A DNA stretch of 64,000 bases from Stenotrophomonas pavanii. GTDB taxonomy: Bacteria > Pseudomonadota > Gammaproteobacteria > Xanthomonadales > Xanthomonadaceae. Location of the stretch: NCBI RefSeq assembly GCF_900101175.1, contig NZ_FNFQ01000006.1:1-64000 (forward strand). The letters run 5' to 3'. The stretch's first letter is position 1. Each line of letters starts with the position of its first letter. This document shows positions 1-9,393 of this stretch, one piece after another. Below the pieces are notes generated by a model that had not been told where the DNA came from, did no database searches, and saw nothing but the letters and a program-made list of their open reading frames with translations. A program made the translations under genes and the position numbers.

Positions 1-61
1 GGCCGGCAACCTCATGAACGATTGAAGCATCACCTGGATGCCGGCCAGCGGCCGGCACTAC
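1..61. repeat. SMAG-type REP inverted dimer, cut by the window edge
   Basis: Positions 38-61 read, on the minus strand, GTAG followed by a stem with the inverted arms GCCGGCC and GGCCGGC. The first ten bases are the tail of an oppositely oriented copy whose head lies outside the window. GTAG-headed hairpins of this kind are the SMAG elements known from S. maltophilia. The dimer lies just downstream of the pgi stop codon and may act as an mRNA 3' end or stabilising hairpin, which is inference. Confidence 0.8.
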
Positions 62-68
62 CAGGGCA

Positions 69-1583
69 TCAGCGCTTCAGCTGCGCCAGGATCTCACGGG
101 TCATCGGATCGGCAATCGCCACCTCCTCGCCCTGCAGCGCCGGCAGCAGGCCACTGGCCAGCTGCTTGCCCAGCTCGACACCGAACTGGTCGAAGGCGTT
201 GATGTTCCAGATCACCGACTGCACGTACACGGCGTGTTCGTACATGGCGATCAGCGCGCCCAGCGCCTGCGGGGTCAGCGCGTCGAGCAGGATCAACGTG
301 CTCGGGCGGCCGCCCGGGTAATCCCGGTGCGGATCTTCGCTGCCCTGGCCATTGGCCAGCGCCTCGGTCTGCGCAAGCAGGTTGGCCAGCAGGGCCTGGT
401 GATTGACCGTGTACGGATCATCGTTGTGCACGCAGCCGATGAAATCGGCCGGCACGATGCTGGTGCCTTGGTGCAGCGCCTGGAAGAAGCTGTGCTGCAC
501 ATCGGTACCCGCCCCGCCCCACCACACCGGCACGGTGTCGGTGGTGACCGGCTGGCCGTCACGCTGCACGCGCTTGCCCAGGCTTTCCATCACCAGCTGC
601 TGCAGGTAGGCCGGCAGCAGCGCCAGGCGCTGGTCGTAGGTCATCACCGCATGCGTGGCATGGCCCAGCAGGTTGCGGTTCCAGATGTCGGTCAGACCGT
701 GCAACACCGGCAGGTTGCGCTCCAGCGGCGCATCCAGCGCGTGCGCATCCATCTGCGCCGCGCCTTCCAGCAGCTGTTCAAAGCGCTCGAAGCCGATCGC
801 CAGCGCGATCGGGAAACCGACCGCCGACCACAGCGAATAACGGCCACCGACCCAGTCCCACATCGGCAGCACGCGATCGGCGGCGATCGCGAAGGCCTTG
901 GCGGCGCGTTCCGGGTTGGCGCTGACCGCATACAGGCGCTCGCTGCCGCCCAGCCAGTCGTGCAGGATCTGGCCGTTGAGCAGGGTTTCCTGGGTACCGA
1001 AGGTCTTGGAAATCAGGATGCCGGCGGTCTTGGCCGGATCCAGCGTGGCCAGCGTGCGCTGCATGGCGGCGCCGTCCACGTTCGACACGAAATGCACGCG
1101 CAGGCGCGCGCCGGTGACCGGGCGCAGCGCGTCGGCAACCAGGCGCGGGCCAAGGTCGGAACCACCGATGCCGACACTGACCACATCGGTCACGCCACTG
1201 TCTTCCAGCGCGCGCACCAGCACGCCCATGCGCTGGCGGATCGCGCGCGCGGTGGCATAGGCCTCGGCCGCCACCGGTGCATCGACCACGTCGCCGCGCA
1301 GCGCGGTGTGCAGCGCCGCGCGACCTTCGGTCAGGTTGACCTGCTCGCCGCGGAACAGGCGGGTGATGGCACCGCCGACGTCACGGTCGGCCGCCAGCGC
1401 CAGCAACGCCTGCAGCGCCGCGGCATCGTATTTCTGCCGCGCAAAGTTGACGTACAACGGACCGACCCGCAGCGCCAGGTCCTGTACGCGGCCGGGTTCG
1501 GCGGCGAGCAGGCTGGGAATGCTTGCGCCCTTCAGGCGCTGGGCGTGGGAATGCAGCGAGTCGAATCCGTTGTTCGTTGTCAT
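69..1583 (-). CDS. pgi: glucose-6-phosphate isomerase
   Basis: Interconverts glucose 6-phosphate and fructose 6-phosphate in the cytoplasm. The 504-residue product is shorter than E. coli Pgi (about 549) but complete. It carries the family signature [18 protein letters not shown] starting near residue 243, the catalytic-type Glu in [10 protein letters not shown] (about 333), the His in [11 protein letters not shown] (about 364) and the Lys in GVELGK (about 473). The ATG overlaps the panD stop by 4 bp (ATGA), which suggests translational coupling with panD upstream. Xanthomonads depend largely on Entner-Doudoroff flux, so Pgi here probably serves gluconeogenic and polysaccharide precursor flow (established for the group, not visible here). 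Confidence 0.97.
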   Translation of the reverse strand: MTTNNGFDSLHSHAQRLKGASIPSLLAAEPGRVQDLALRVGPLYVNFARQKYDAAALQALLALAADRDVGGAITRLFRGEQVNLTEGRAALHTALRGDVVDAPVAAEAYATARAIRQRMGVLVRALEDSGVTDVVSVGIGGSDLGPRLVADALRPVTGARLRVHFVSNVDGAAMQRTLATLDPAKTAGILISKTFGTQETLLNGQILHDWLGGSERLYAVSANPERAAKAFAIAADRVLPMWDWVGGRYSLWSAVGFPIALAIGFERFEQLLEGAAQMDAHALDAPLERNLPVLHGLTDIWNRNLLGHATHAVMTYDQRLALLPAYLQQLVMESLGKRVQRDGQPVTTDTVPVWWGGAGTDVQHSFFQALHQGTSIVPADFIGCVHNDDPYTVNHQALLANLLAQTEALANGQGSEDPHRDYPGGRPSTLILLDALTPQALGALIAMYEHAVYVQSVIWNINAFDQFGVELGKQLASGLLPALQGEEVAIADPMTREILAQLKR

Positions 1584-1960
1584 GCGGCCTGGGTCGGGAT
1601 CGTGTCGTTGGTGTGGGTGATCTGGTTCTTGCCATCAACGTACACCAGCTTCGGCTTGAAGCTGTCGGCTTCCTGCTCGGTCATGCTGGCGAACGCGGCA
1701 ATGATGATGATGTCACCGACCTGCACGTGGCGCGCGGCGCCACCGTTGAGCGAGACAACGCCGCTGCCGGCTTCGGCGCGGATGGCATAGGTCGAGAAAC
1801 GCGCACCGTTGGTCACGTCCCAGATGTGCACCTGCTCGAACTCGCGGATGCCGGTGGCCGCCAGCAGGTTGTCGTCGATGGCGATCGAGCCTTCGTAGTT
1901 CAGCTCGGAATGGGTGACGGTGGCGCGGTGGATCTTGGTCTTGAGCAGGGACAGGTGCAT
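1580..1960 (-). CDS. panD: aspartate 1-decarboxylase
   Basis: Makes beta-alanine from aspartate for pantothenate synthesis. The 126-residue proenzyme has the Gly24-Ser25 pair in YEGSIAID, where the chain cleaves itself to create the pyruvoyl cofactor. Length matches the family. It overlaps pgi by 4 bp and sits 650 bp downstream of panC on the same strand, separated by one small membrane-protein gene. No clear Shine-Dalgarno is visible before the ATG, but the N-terminus aligns with the known family start. Confidence 0.96.
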   Translation of the reverse strand: MHLSLLKTKIHRATVTHSELNYEGSIAIDDNLLAATGIREFEQVHIWDVTNGARFSTYAIRAEAGSGVVSLNGGAARHVQVGDIIIIAAFASMTEQEADSFKPKLVYVDGKNQITHTNDTIPTQAA

Positions 1961-2047
1961 GGGGGCGCTGCAACGGCAAAGGAAAGAGCGGATTCTAGCA
2001 CCCGCTTGGCCGTCGTCAGGGGGCTGCCGCAGGACGCTGAAGGCCGT

Positions 2048-2545
2048 TCAGGCGCCCTCGCCCCGCGGCGCTGGCGCGGCAGGGACGGCACCGCCCTGCA
2101 GTGACAGCCGGAATACCGCATGGAAGGCCAGCCCGGCGGCCAGGCCCAGCCCCCCGGCCAACGACACCGTCAGCCCATAGCTGATCACATCGAAGGTATC
2201 CACATAGCGCAGGCGCTGCAGCAGCGGCCCCTGGACCGCACCCGGCCATTCATGGACCGCCATGGCCAGCGCGCCCAGCGCAGCCCCCACAAGCGCGAAG
2301 CTGATCCGGCGCAAGGGCCGCCGGGACTGCAGGATCAGCGCCATCGGCAGGAACACCGCGATGGCGCTGCAGACGCCCAGCCCGAACATCAGCCCACCGC
2401 CGGTGAGCGCGGGCATCGGCGTGCGCCTGAATTCGAGCGCGAACAAGAGGCCGCCAAACAGCTGCGCCGGCAGCATGCCGGCCGCCAGCACGGCGAGGAA
2501 CGTCGCCCGCGCAAGGCGGCCGGCGTCAATGGCAGGGGTCTTCAT
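2048..2545 (-). CDS. small inner-membrane protein of unknown function
   Basis: I do not recognise this family. The 165-residue product begins MKTPAIDAGR; the ORF is open further upstream, but that part is arginine-rich and lies over a hairpin, so I chose the inner ATG. About four hydrophobic segments can be seen (near residues 12-32, 45-70, 80-95 and 120-145), with a proline/alanine-rich, charged C-terminal tail. It is inserted between panC and panD without obvious relation to pantothenate synthesis. It may be cotranscribed with panD-pgi. Confidence 0.7.
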   Translation of the reverse strand: MKTPAIDAGRLARATFLAVLAAGMLPAQLFGGLLFALEFRRTPMPALTGGGLMFGLGVCSAIAVFLPMALILQSRRPLRRISFALVGAALGALAMAVHEWPGAVQGPLLQRLRYVDTFDVISYGLTVSLAGGLGLAAGLAFHAVFRLSLQGGAVPAAPAPRGEGA

Positions 2546-2577
2546 GGCTCCGGTCTCCCGTCCGTGGGAAGGCGAGA

Positions 2578-2596
2578 GGCGCCCGGTGCGGGCGCC
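2578..2596. terminator. GC-rich hairpin downstream of panC
   Basis: Perfect 8-bp inverted repeat GGCGCCCG / CGGGCGCC with a GTG loop, 18 bp after the panC stop codon. No T-run follows, so an intrinsic terminator is uncertain. It may be an RNA-stabilising or attenuating hairpin. Confidence 0.4.
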
Positions 2597-2613
2597 CCAC
2601 GGTCGCATGCGGC

Positions 2614-3449
2614 TCAGAATTCCAGGTTGTCGATCAACCGGGTGGTGCCCAGGCGCGCGGCAATCAGCGCCACGCGGCCACCGCCGTCGAAGGTCGGCTC
2701 GGCCAGTTCCGGGGTGCGCAGCACCGCGTAGTCGACCTGGAACCCGGCCGCCTGCAGCGCGGCGGTGGCATCCGCCTCGATGCGTTCGCGCGGGTGACCG
2801 GCCACGTAGCCCTCACGCATGCCCAGCAGGGTGCGGTGGAGGGTGGTCGCAACCGGGCGTTGTTCCGCGCTCAGGTACTGGTTGCGCGAGCTCTTGGCCA
2901 GGCCATCCTCGTCACGCACGATGTCGGCGCCGACGATCTGGATCGGGAACGACAGCTCGGTCACCATCTGCCTGATGACCGCCAACTGCTGGTAATCCTT
3001 GCGGCCGAACACGGCCACATCCGGCTGGACCTGCAGGAACAGGCGCGCCACCACGGTGCAGACGCCATCGAAGTGGCCCGGCCGGCTGGCGCCTTCCAGC
3101 ACTTCACTGACACCCGGCGCATGCATCTGCGTGGTCTTGTCCACGCCCAGCGGGTACATCACCTCGACGCTGGGCAGCCACACCGCGTCGCAGCCGGCCT
3201 GCTCCAGTCCGGCCACGTCGGCCTCGGGCGTTCGCGGGTAGCGGTTGAAATCCTCGTTCGGGCCGAACTGGGTCGGATTGACGAAAATGCTCGCCACCAC
3301 CTTGTCGGCGTACTGGCGGGCCAGCGCCACCAGCGAATGGTGGCCGCCATGCAGGTTGCCCATGGTCGGCACCAGCGCCACGCGCAGGCCGTCCTGCTTC
3401 CACTGGGCGATCTGCGCGCGCAGTGCGCCGAGTTCGTTGAAGGTCTGGA

Positions 3450-3453
<4 letters not shown>
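2614..3453 (-). CDS. panC: pantothenate synthetase
   Basis: ATP-dependent condensation of pantoate with beta-alanine. The 279-residue product contains the nucleotidyltransferase HxGH motif in [14 protein letters not shown] (His35 and His38) and the KSSRN motif of the adenylate site. The ATG chosen at 3453 overlaps the panB stop by 4 bp. The reading frame continues upstream, but that extension is a frame shadow of panB. With panB and panD nearby, all three dedicated pantothenate enzymes except PanE lie together. Confidence 0.97.
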
Positions 3454-4265
<812 letters not shown>

Positions 4266-4299
4266 GTGCTGATAACCGGGGGAGATAACCCGGGCATTA

Positions 4300-4785
4300 T
4301 CACCCTATCGGCGCGATCCCGCAGGCATCCACCCGCATCACTGCATCCCGCACGCGGCCATGGCCGGGAATGGCCAGATCCGGTGCGATTTCGGCCAGCG
4401 GCACCAGCACGAAGGCACGCGCGTGCAGGTAAGGGTGTGGCACCTGCAGGCCCGGCTGATCGAGTACCTGCGCGCCATACAGCAGCAGGTCCAGGTCCAG
4501 CGCACGCGGCCCCCAGTGCACCGCCGGATCGCGCACGCGGCCGAAGCGCTGCTCCAGCGCCAGCATCGCCTGCAACAACTCATCGGCCGGCAACGTGGTT
4601 TCGACCGAGGCCACCGCATTGACGAACGGCGGCTGGTCTTCCTTGCCCCAGGCCGGCGTTGCGTAAAGCCGCGAGGCCTGGCGCAGGCGGGTCCCAGGCA
4701 GGCCGCCCAGCGCGGCGATCGCCGCGCCCACGGTGGCGGCCGCGTCGCCAAGGTTGGCGCCGAGGCCGATCCAGGCAAGGGTCAT
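4300..4785 (-). CDS. folK: 2-amino-4-hydroxy-6-hydroxymethyldihydropteridine pyrophosphokinase
   Basis: Pyrophosphorylates hydroxymethyldihydropterin for dihydropteroate synthase (FolP, also encoded in this window at 52845-53741). The 161-residue protein begins with the typical [10 protein letters not shown] and contains the signature [12 protein letters not shown] that binds Mg-ATP. It follows pcnB by only 3 bp, the pcnB-folK-panB order also found in many gammaproteobacteria. Confidence 0.96.
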   Translation of the reverse strand: MTLAWIGLGANLGDAAATVGAAIAALGGLPGTRLRQASRLYATPAWGKEDQPPFVNAVASVETTLPADELLQAMLALEQRFGRVRDPAVHWGPRALDLDLLLYGAQVLDQPGLQVPHPYLHARAFVLVPLAEIAPDLAIPGHGRVRDAVMRVDACGIAPIG

Positions 4786-4788
4786 TGC

Positions 4789-6174
4789 TTACTCGCCCGC
4801 TGCACCGGCCGTGGCGCCCGGACGACGCCGACGACGGCGGCGCTTGCGCGGCGCCCCACTCTCGTCCTCGGTCTCTTCGCTGTGCATCGCATCCAGCGAC
4901 GATTCCAGCTCGCGTCCGGACTGCGCCTGCGCGTCGCGCCAGAACTCGACATCGGCAGCATGCTCGGACGATGCCACCTGGCGCAGGCTGAGGAAGTCGA
5001 ACGCCGCACGGAAACGCGGGTGGGTCAGGGTGCGGAACACGCGCTTGCGCTGGCGCGAACCGAAGCGCGACTGCAGCAGCCAGATCTCCTGCATCGGCAG
5101 CGAAAAACGCCGCGGCAGCGCAATGGTGCTCAGCTGCTGCACGGTGACGCGGTCGGCGGCACGGCGCTGTGCCTCTTCCGGTGCCACGCCCTGCTTGAGC
5201 AGGGTCGCCTGGGCGCGGCAGAACGCCGGCCACAGCAGCAGTGCGAACAGGAACGCCGGCGAGACCGGCTCGTCGTTGGCCACGCGCGCATCGGTGTTGG
5301 CCAGGCCCTCGACCAGCATGCGGCGCAGCGCGCCGGTGCGGTTGGACTTCAACGCCTTGGCGCTTTCCGGGAACAGCACGTCGAGCGGGCCGTAACGCTC
5401 CAGGCCTTCGAAGCTGGCCACGCCGTGCCCGGACAGGAACAGCTTGAGCACTTCCTCGAACAGGCGCGCCGGTGCGGCTTCGTTGAGCAGGCCGGCCAGC
5501 TGCGGGATCGGCGCGGCGGTGCCCTCTTCGATCTGGAAGCCGAGCTTGGCCGCCAGGCGCACCGCACGCAGCATGCGCACCGGGTCTTCCTGGTAGCGCT
5601 GCACCGGATCGCCGATCAGCTTCATCAGACGTGCCTGCACGTCCTCGAAACCACCGGTGTAGTCACGCACCGAGAAGTCCTCGATGGCGTAGTACAGCGC
5701 GTTGCAGGTGAAGTCGCGGCGGACGGCGTCGTCTTCGATGGTGCCGTACACGTTGTCGCGCACGAGCATGCCGTTTTCCATCTCGCGGTCGCCGCTGCCG
5801 TCATCGCTGTTGGCACGGAAGGTGGCGACTTCGATGATCTCGCGGCCGAACACTACGTGGGCGAGGCGGAACCGGCGGCCGATCAGGCGGCAGTTGCGGA
5901 ACAGCTGCTTGACCTGTTCGGGCGTGGCGTCGGTGGCCACGTCGAAATCCTTGGGTTGGCCATTGACCAGCAGATCGCGCACCGCGCCGCCGACAAGGTA
6001 GGCGCCGAAGCCGGCATCGCGCAGGCGATAAAGCACGCGCAGGGCGTTCGGGCTGATGTCCTTGCGGGAGATCGTGTGCTGGTCGCGCGGGATGACGCGC
6101 AGGCTGAACGGTGATGTAGCAGGGGAAATGATGTTGGCGCTTCCGGTTGAAGTTTCGGGATTGCCCAATGGCAT
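4789..6174 (-). CDS. pcnB: poly(A) polymerase I
   Basis: Adds 3' poly(A) tails that promote RNA decay. The 461-residue product has the class II nucleotidyltransferase core LVGGAVRDLLVNGQPKDFDV near residues 51-70, the conserved RNCRLIGRRFRLAHV segment, and an arginine-rich C-terminal RNA-binding tail with seven consecutive arginines. The first 26 or so residues before VIPRDQHTISRKDIS are not conserved in E. coli PcnB. The chosen ATG overlaps the predicted promoter of the divergent tRNA-Glu gene, so translation could begin further in. First gene of the pcnB-folK-panBC run. Confidence 0.93.
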   Translation of the reverse strand: MPLGNPETSTGSANIISPATSPFSLRVIPRDQHTISRKDISPNALRVLYRLRDAGFGAYLVGGAVRDLLVNGQPKDFDVATDATPEQVKQLFRNCRLIGRRFRLAHVVFGREIIEVATFRANSDDGSGDREMENGMLVRDNVYGTIEDDAVRRDFTCNALYYAIEDFSVRDYTGGFEDVQARLMKLIGDPVQRYQEDPVRMLRAVRLAAKLGFQIEEGTAAPIPQLAGLLNEAAPARLFEEVLKLFLSGHGVASFEGLERYGPLDVLFPESAKALKSNRTGALRRMLVEGLANTDARVANDEPVSPAFLFALLLWPAFCRAQATLLKQGVAPEEAQRRAADRVTVQQLSTIALPRRFSLPMQEIWLLQSRFGSRQRKRVFRTLTHPRFRAAFDFLSLRQVASSEHAADVEFWRDAQAQSGRELESSLDAMHSEETEDESGAPRKRRRRRRRPGATAGAAGE

Positions 6175-6189
6175 CGAGGTGCATATACT
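6161..6189 (+). promoter_or_regulatory. predicted sigma-70 promoter of tRNA-Glu
   Basis: A -35 box TTGCCC (6161-6166), a 17-bp spacer and a -10 box TATACT (6184-6189) lie about 31 bp upstream of the mature tRNA 5' end. The promoter overlaps the first codons assigned to the divergent pcnB gene. Confidence 0.6.
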
Positions 6190-6220
6190 AGCGCTCCTGC
6201 CTCGGCAGCGACACAGTTAC

Positions 6221-6295
6221 GCTCCCTTCGTCTAGTGGTTAGGACGTGGCCCTCTCAAGGCTAAAACAGGGGTTCGAGTCCCCTAGGGAGCGCCA
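6221..6295 (+). tRNA. tRNA-Glu(CUC)
   Basis: A 75-nt cloverleaf with acceptor stem GCTCCCT / AGGGAGC, anticodon loop CTCUCAA giving anticodon CUC, T-loop GGTTCGAGTCC and an encoded CCA end. It reads GAG codons. It is a single-gene unit followed by an intrinsic terminator. Confidence 0.97.
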
Positions 6296-6315
6296 GTCGC
6301 CGCAGCAGGAACCGA

Positions 6316-6347
6316 AAAAGCCCGCCTCGTGCGGGCTTTTCTGTTTT
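6316..6347 (+). terminator. intrinsic terminator of tRNA-Glu
   Basis: Stem AAAAGCCCGC / GCGGGCTTTT with a 5-nt loop, followed by a T-rich tract (TTTTCTGTTTT). Confidence 0.85.
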
Positions 6348-6407
6348 CCGGATTTGGCGCACCCCGCCTGCTTGATCGCTGTAGCGCCACCCCTCCCGAA
6401 AGGGCTC

Positions 6408-6507
6408 GGGCAAGGCCATCCAGGGCAGGACACGCCGTAAACCCATCCCTGGGGGCTCGGTCGCGCCATCCATGGCGCTCACGGTCCTGCCCTGGATGGC
6501 CTTGCCC
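6408..6507. repeat. arm-core-arm palindromic element A
   Basis: A 100-bp element: perfect 24-bp inverted arms at 6408-6431 and 6484-6507 enclose a 52-bp core beginning ACGCCGTAAACCCATCC. The core contains its own CGCCATCCATGGCG palindrome. The same core, with quite different arms, recurs at 6589-6694 (inverted) and 16445-16515. The gap 6296-6732 holds only the tRNA terminator and elements A and B; I see no credible gene there. Confidence 0.8.
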
Positions 6508-6588
6508 GCGCTCTTCACAGTTTCCGTACTCGCGGCAAGCTCGACCCCGACGTGCTGCGCTGCGTCCGCGCAACCCATGATCTGACCA

Positions 6589-6694
6589 GAGGCGGCAGGC
6601 CAGCCGATCCAGGACCGTTGGCGCCATGGATGGCGCCATCGAGCCCCCATGGATGGGTTTACGGCGTGTCCTGGATCGGCTGGCCTGCCGCCTC
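6589..6694. repeat. arm-core-arm palindromic element B
   Basis: Perfect 27-bp inverted arms at 6589-6615 and 6668-6694 flank the same core as element A, in reverse orientation. The core is nearly identical to that of A, while the arms share no obvious sequence with A beyond the last few bases (AGGAC / GTCCT). It lies 38 bp beyond the 3' end of the sugar transporter gene and could act as its terminator. Confidence 0.8.
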
Positions 6695-6732
6695 CCCACG
6701 AAGAAAGGAGGCGCAGAAACACAGGCCCGCCG

Positions 6733-8157
6733 TCAGCCTTCCATCTGCTCCAGCTCCTTGCCCTTGGTCTCGCGCACGTGGCGGACCACAAAGAAGATCG
6801 AAAGGATCGCCGCGACCGCGTAGATGCCATAGGCGCCGGCCAGGCCGATGCCGGCCAGCAGCATCGGGAAGGTCACGGTGATCGCGAAGTTCGAGGTCCA
6901 TTGCGCGGCCCCCGCCACCGCCAGCGCCGGGCCACGGATCTGGTTGGGGAACATTTCGCCCAGCATTACCCACATCACCGGGCCCCAGGACATGTTGAAG
7001 AACACCACGTACACGTTGGCCGCCACCAGCGCCAGCCGACCCATGCCATCGGACAGCTGCAGGCGCCCGCCGGCCAGGCTGCCGCTGGCAAAGGCCACCA
7101 CCATCAGCACCAGTGCCACCGACATGCCGACCGAGCCGACCCACAGCAGCGGCTTGCGCCCGATGCGGTCGATCAGCAGCACGGTGAGCAGGCAGGCGCC
7201 GATGCTCAGCGCGCCGGACAGCACATTGATCAGCAGTGCGTCGCTTTCCGAGAAGCCCACCGCCTGCCACAGCACCGCGCCGTAGTAGAACACCACGTTG
7301 ATGCCGACCAGCTGCTGGAACATGGCCAGGCCGATGCCCACCCAGAGGATCGGGCGCAGCCTGCCGGTAGCCCTGCTGCGCAGGTCGCCGAAGCGCGGCT
7401 TGTGCTGGTCCTGTGCCAGGCTGGCCTCGATCTCGGCCTGCTTGGCCCGGGCAGCGGCCTCGCCGTACAGTCGCGACAACACCGCCCTCGCCTGCCCCTG
7501 GCGGCCCTTCAGCACCAGGAAGCGCGGGCTTTCCGGAATCACCAGCAGCAGCACCAGGAACAGCGCGGAGGGCAGCGCCTGCATCCAGAACATCCAGCGC
7601 CACGCCTCATGGCCCAGCCACAGCGGCTCGGTCGAGGCGCCGGCAGCGCGGGCCAGCAGATAATTGCTGAGGAACGCCGCAAACAATCCGCAGATGATGG
7701 CCATCTGCTGCACCGTGGCCAGTCGGCCGCGATACCGCGCCGAAGCGACCTCGGCGATGTAGGCCGGCGACATCACGCTGGCCGCGCCCACCGCAAAACC
7801 ACCCAGCACGCGGGCCGCGACAAACAGCCAGGACGCATGGGCCGCGCCGGCGCCCAGCGCCGAAACCAGGAACATCAGCGCCGACACGATCAGGACGCCG
7901 CGGCGCCCCAGCCGATCACCCAGCCAGCCGGCCAGGAAGGCCCCGATCGCGCAGCCCAGCAACATCGAGGCGACCTCGAAGCCCAGCGCGGCCTCGCTGG
8001 AATTGAAGGCCTGCCGCAGGCCATCGACCGTGCCATTGATGACACCACTGTCGAAGCCGAACAGGAACCCACCGAGGGTGGCCACGCAGCTGATCAGGAC
8101 GATGAAGGCCGTGTTTTCACCGCCGTGGGAGGCGACGCCGGGCTGGGCGTGAGACAT
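6733..8157 (-). CDS. sugar porter family MFS transporter
   Basis: A 474-residue inner-membrane protein with twelve predicted helices and sugar-porter motifs: GDRLGRRGVLI in the loop after helix 2, PESPRFLVLKGR before the central loop, DRIGRKPLLWVG in the second half and the final VRETKGKELEQ (PETKG-type). This is the XylE/GalP/AraE group of proton-coupled sugar symporters; the sugar cannot be told from sequence. I chose the ATG giving MSHAQPGV because upstream sequence is arginine- and glycine-rich and not membrane-like. Divergent from fdxA. No sugar-catabolic gene is adjacent. Confidence 0.92.
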   Translation of the reverse strand: MSHAQPGVASHGGENTAFIVLISCVATLGGFLFGFDSGVINGTVDGLRQAFNSSEAALGFEVASMLLGCAIGAFLAGWLGDRLGRRGVLIVSALMFLVSALGAGAAHASWLFVAARVLGGFAVGAASVMSPAYIAEVASARYRGRLATVQQMAIICGLFAAFLSNYLLARAAGASTEPLWLGHEAWRWMFWMQALPSALFLVLLLVIPESPRFLVLKGRQGQARAVLSRLYGEAAARAKQAEIEASLAQDQHKPRFGDLRSRATGRLRPILWVGIGLAMFQQLVGINVVFYYGAVLWQAVGFSESDALLINVLSGALSIGACLLTVLLIDRIGRKPLLWVGSVGMSVALVLMVVAFASGSLAGGRLQLSDGMGRLALVAANVYVVFFNMSWGPVMWVMLGEMFPNQIRGPALAVAGAAQWTSNFAITVTFPMLLAGIGLAGAYGIYAVAAILSIFFVVRHVRETKGKELEQMEG

Positions 8158-8346
8158 GGAAGATCCTGTTGGAAAGGGAGCCCGGCCACCACGGCCGGTT
8201 GCCGCGCAGCGTCGCACAGGCCCTGCCATGCCGCCAACGGCGGCCACGGCCGCGCCTGCCAGACGCCCGTTTTCGGCTCCTCGCCGACACCGGGGGCCAA
8301 CCTGTTCTAGAATTGGCGGGTTCAGGAATCGATCCACCCCCAGCCC

Positions 8347-8670
8347 ATGCCCTTTGTCGTCACCGAAAACTGCATCAAGTGCAAACACACCGATTGCGTG
8401 GAAGTGTGCCCCGTGGATTGCTTCCACGAAGGCCCGAACTTCCTGGTGATCGACCCGGATGAGTGCATCGACTGCACCCTCTGCGAGCCGGAGTGCCCGG
8501 TCAACGCGATCTTCCCGGAGGACGATGTCCCCGCCGGCCAGGAGGGCTTTGTCGCCCTCAATGCCGAGCTGGCGAAGGCGTGGCCGGTGCTGACCGTGCG
8601 CAAGGATCCGCCTGCCGACGCCGGCGAGTGGGATGGCAAGCCGGACAAGCTGAAACTGCTGGAGCGCTGA
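8347..8670 (+). CDS. fdxA: seven-iron ferredoxin
   Basis: Small electron carrier of 107 residues, closely resembling Azotobacter FdI and Pseudomonas FdxA throughout ([19 protein letters not shown], then [13 protein letters not shown]). The cysteine pattern supports one [3Fe-4S] and one [4Fe-4S] cluster. The C-terminal tail [15 protein letters not shown] is typical of this type. It is monocistronic, with a strong terminator directly after. Partner unknown. Confidence 0.95.
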   Translation: MPFVVTENCIKCKHTDCVEVCPVDCFHEGPNFLVIDPDECIDCTLCEPECPVNAIFPEDDVPAGQEGFVALNAELAKAWPVLTVRKDPPADAGEWDGKPDKLKLLER

Positions 8671-8691
8671 CAAGCGCCCGTTGCAGCAACG

Positions 8692-8717
8692 AAAAGGGCG
8701 CCCCAAGGCGCCCTTTT
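8692..8717 (+). terminator. intrinsic terminator of fdxA
   Basis: Perfect 11-bp stem AAAAGGGCGCC / GGCGCCCTTTT with a 4-nt loop. The symmetric A- and T-tracts allow it to work in both directions. Confidence 0.85.
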
Positions 8718-8750
8718 GCGTTTTCCGGCATACGCCAACCGCAGGATCCG

Positions 8751-8802
8751 GTAGGTGCCAACCTTGGTTGGCACAGAAGCGCCGACTTGGGTCGGCCTCT
8801 AC
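8751..8802. repeat. SMAG inverted dimer
   Basis: Two GTAG-headed hairpins in opposite orientation: GTAGGTGCCAACC... at 8751-8774 and, on the other strand, GTAGAGGCCGACC... ending at 8802. The stems have different sequence, so these are two subfamily members placed head to head between convergent fdxA and the bamC-like gene. Confidence 0.8.
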
Positions 8803-8845
8803 CCGGGCAGCTGCGGACCTGGGCCCGCCCCCGCTCGACCGGCCC

Positions 8846-9361
8846 TTACGGCGCCAGCTTCGCCTTCAGCGCAGCGATCAGCTTCACCGGTGCTGCGGCC
8901 GTGGCCGGCAGGCCACGCGGATCGACCGCGGAGATGTAGGCGCCAGCATCGACGGCGACCACGCGGACCAGGAAGTTGCTGCCTTCATAGGCCACGTCGT
9001 ACGAACCCAGCAGCTGCGCGCGGCTGGCGATGGTCACGCCCTCCACGCCTTCCAGCGCCGTGCCGACCTTGGCGAAGGCTTCTTCCTTGCCGCCGGCAAT
9101 GGTGAAGCCCGTGGTGCCCACGGCCGGGGCAGCCGCGGCAGGTGCCGCCGGCTTGGTCGCCGAGGCCAGCGTCGGCACCTTGTTGTCACCGGTGGTGGCC
9201 GGCAGGTTCAGGTCCGGCGGCACTTCCAGCGGACGCATTTCCGGGGCCAGGGCGTAGTCGCCCTTGACGCCGCGCTTGAAGCAGCCGGTGGTGCCGGCAG
9301 CGACCGCCACAGCAAGCAGGGCATAGGACAGCACGCGGACGGTGGAAACGGATTGACGCAT
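8846..9361 (-). CDS. BamC-like outer-membrane lipoprotein (short form)
   Basis: Placed directly downstream of dapA with a 32-bp gap, as bamC (nlpB) is in E. coli. The 171-residue product has an N-terminal export signal with a possible lipobox (GTTGC, Cys27), then a proline-rich segment with RPLEVPPDLNLP, which resembles the BamC N-terminal lasso. One roughly 75-residue domain follows an alanine-rich linker. E. coli BamC is twice as long with two such domains, so this is a single-domain version. The lipobox lacks the usual Leu at -3. The role in outer-membrane protein assembly is inferred from position and motif. Confidence 0.7.
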   Translation of the reverse strand: MRQSVSTVRVLSYALLAVAVAAGTTGCFKRGVKGDYALAPEMRPLEVPPDLNLPATTGDNKVPTLASATKPAAPAAAAPAVGTTGFTIAGGKEEAFAKVGTALEGVEGVTIASRAQLLGSYDVAYEGSNFLVRVVAVDAGAYISAVDPRGLPATAAAPVKLIAALKAKLAP

Positions 9362-9393
9362 ATGAATCTCCTGGGTCAGACCAAGACGGAAGG

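Noticed and set aside
234..1790. Plus-strand open frame of 518 codons opposite pgi
   Set aside because: Antisense shadow of pgi with low-complexity Arg/Gln/His content.
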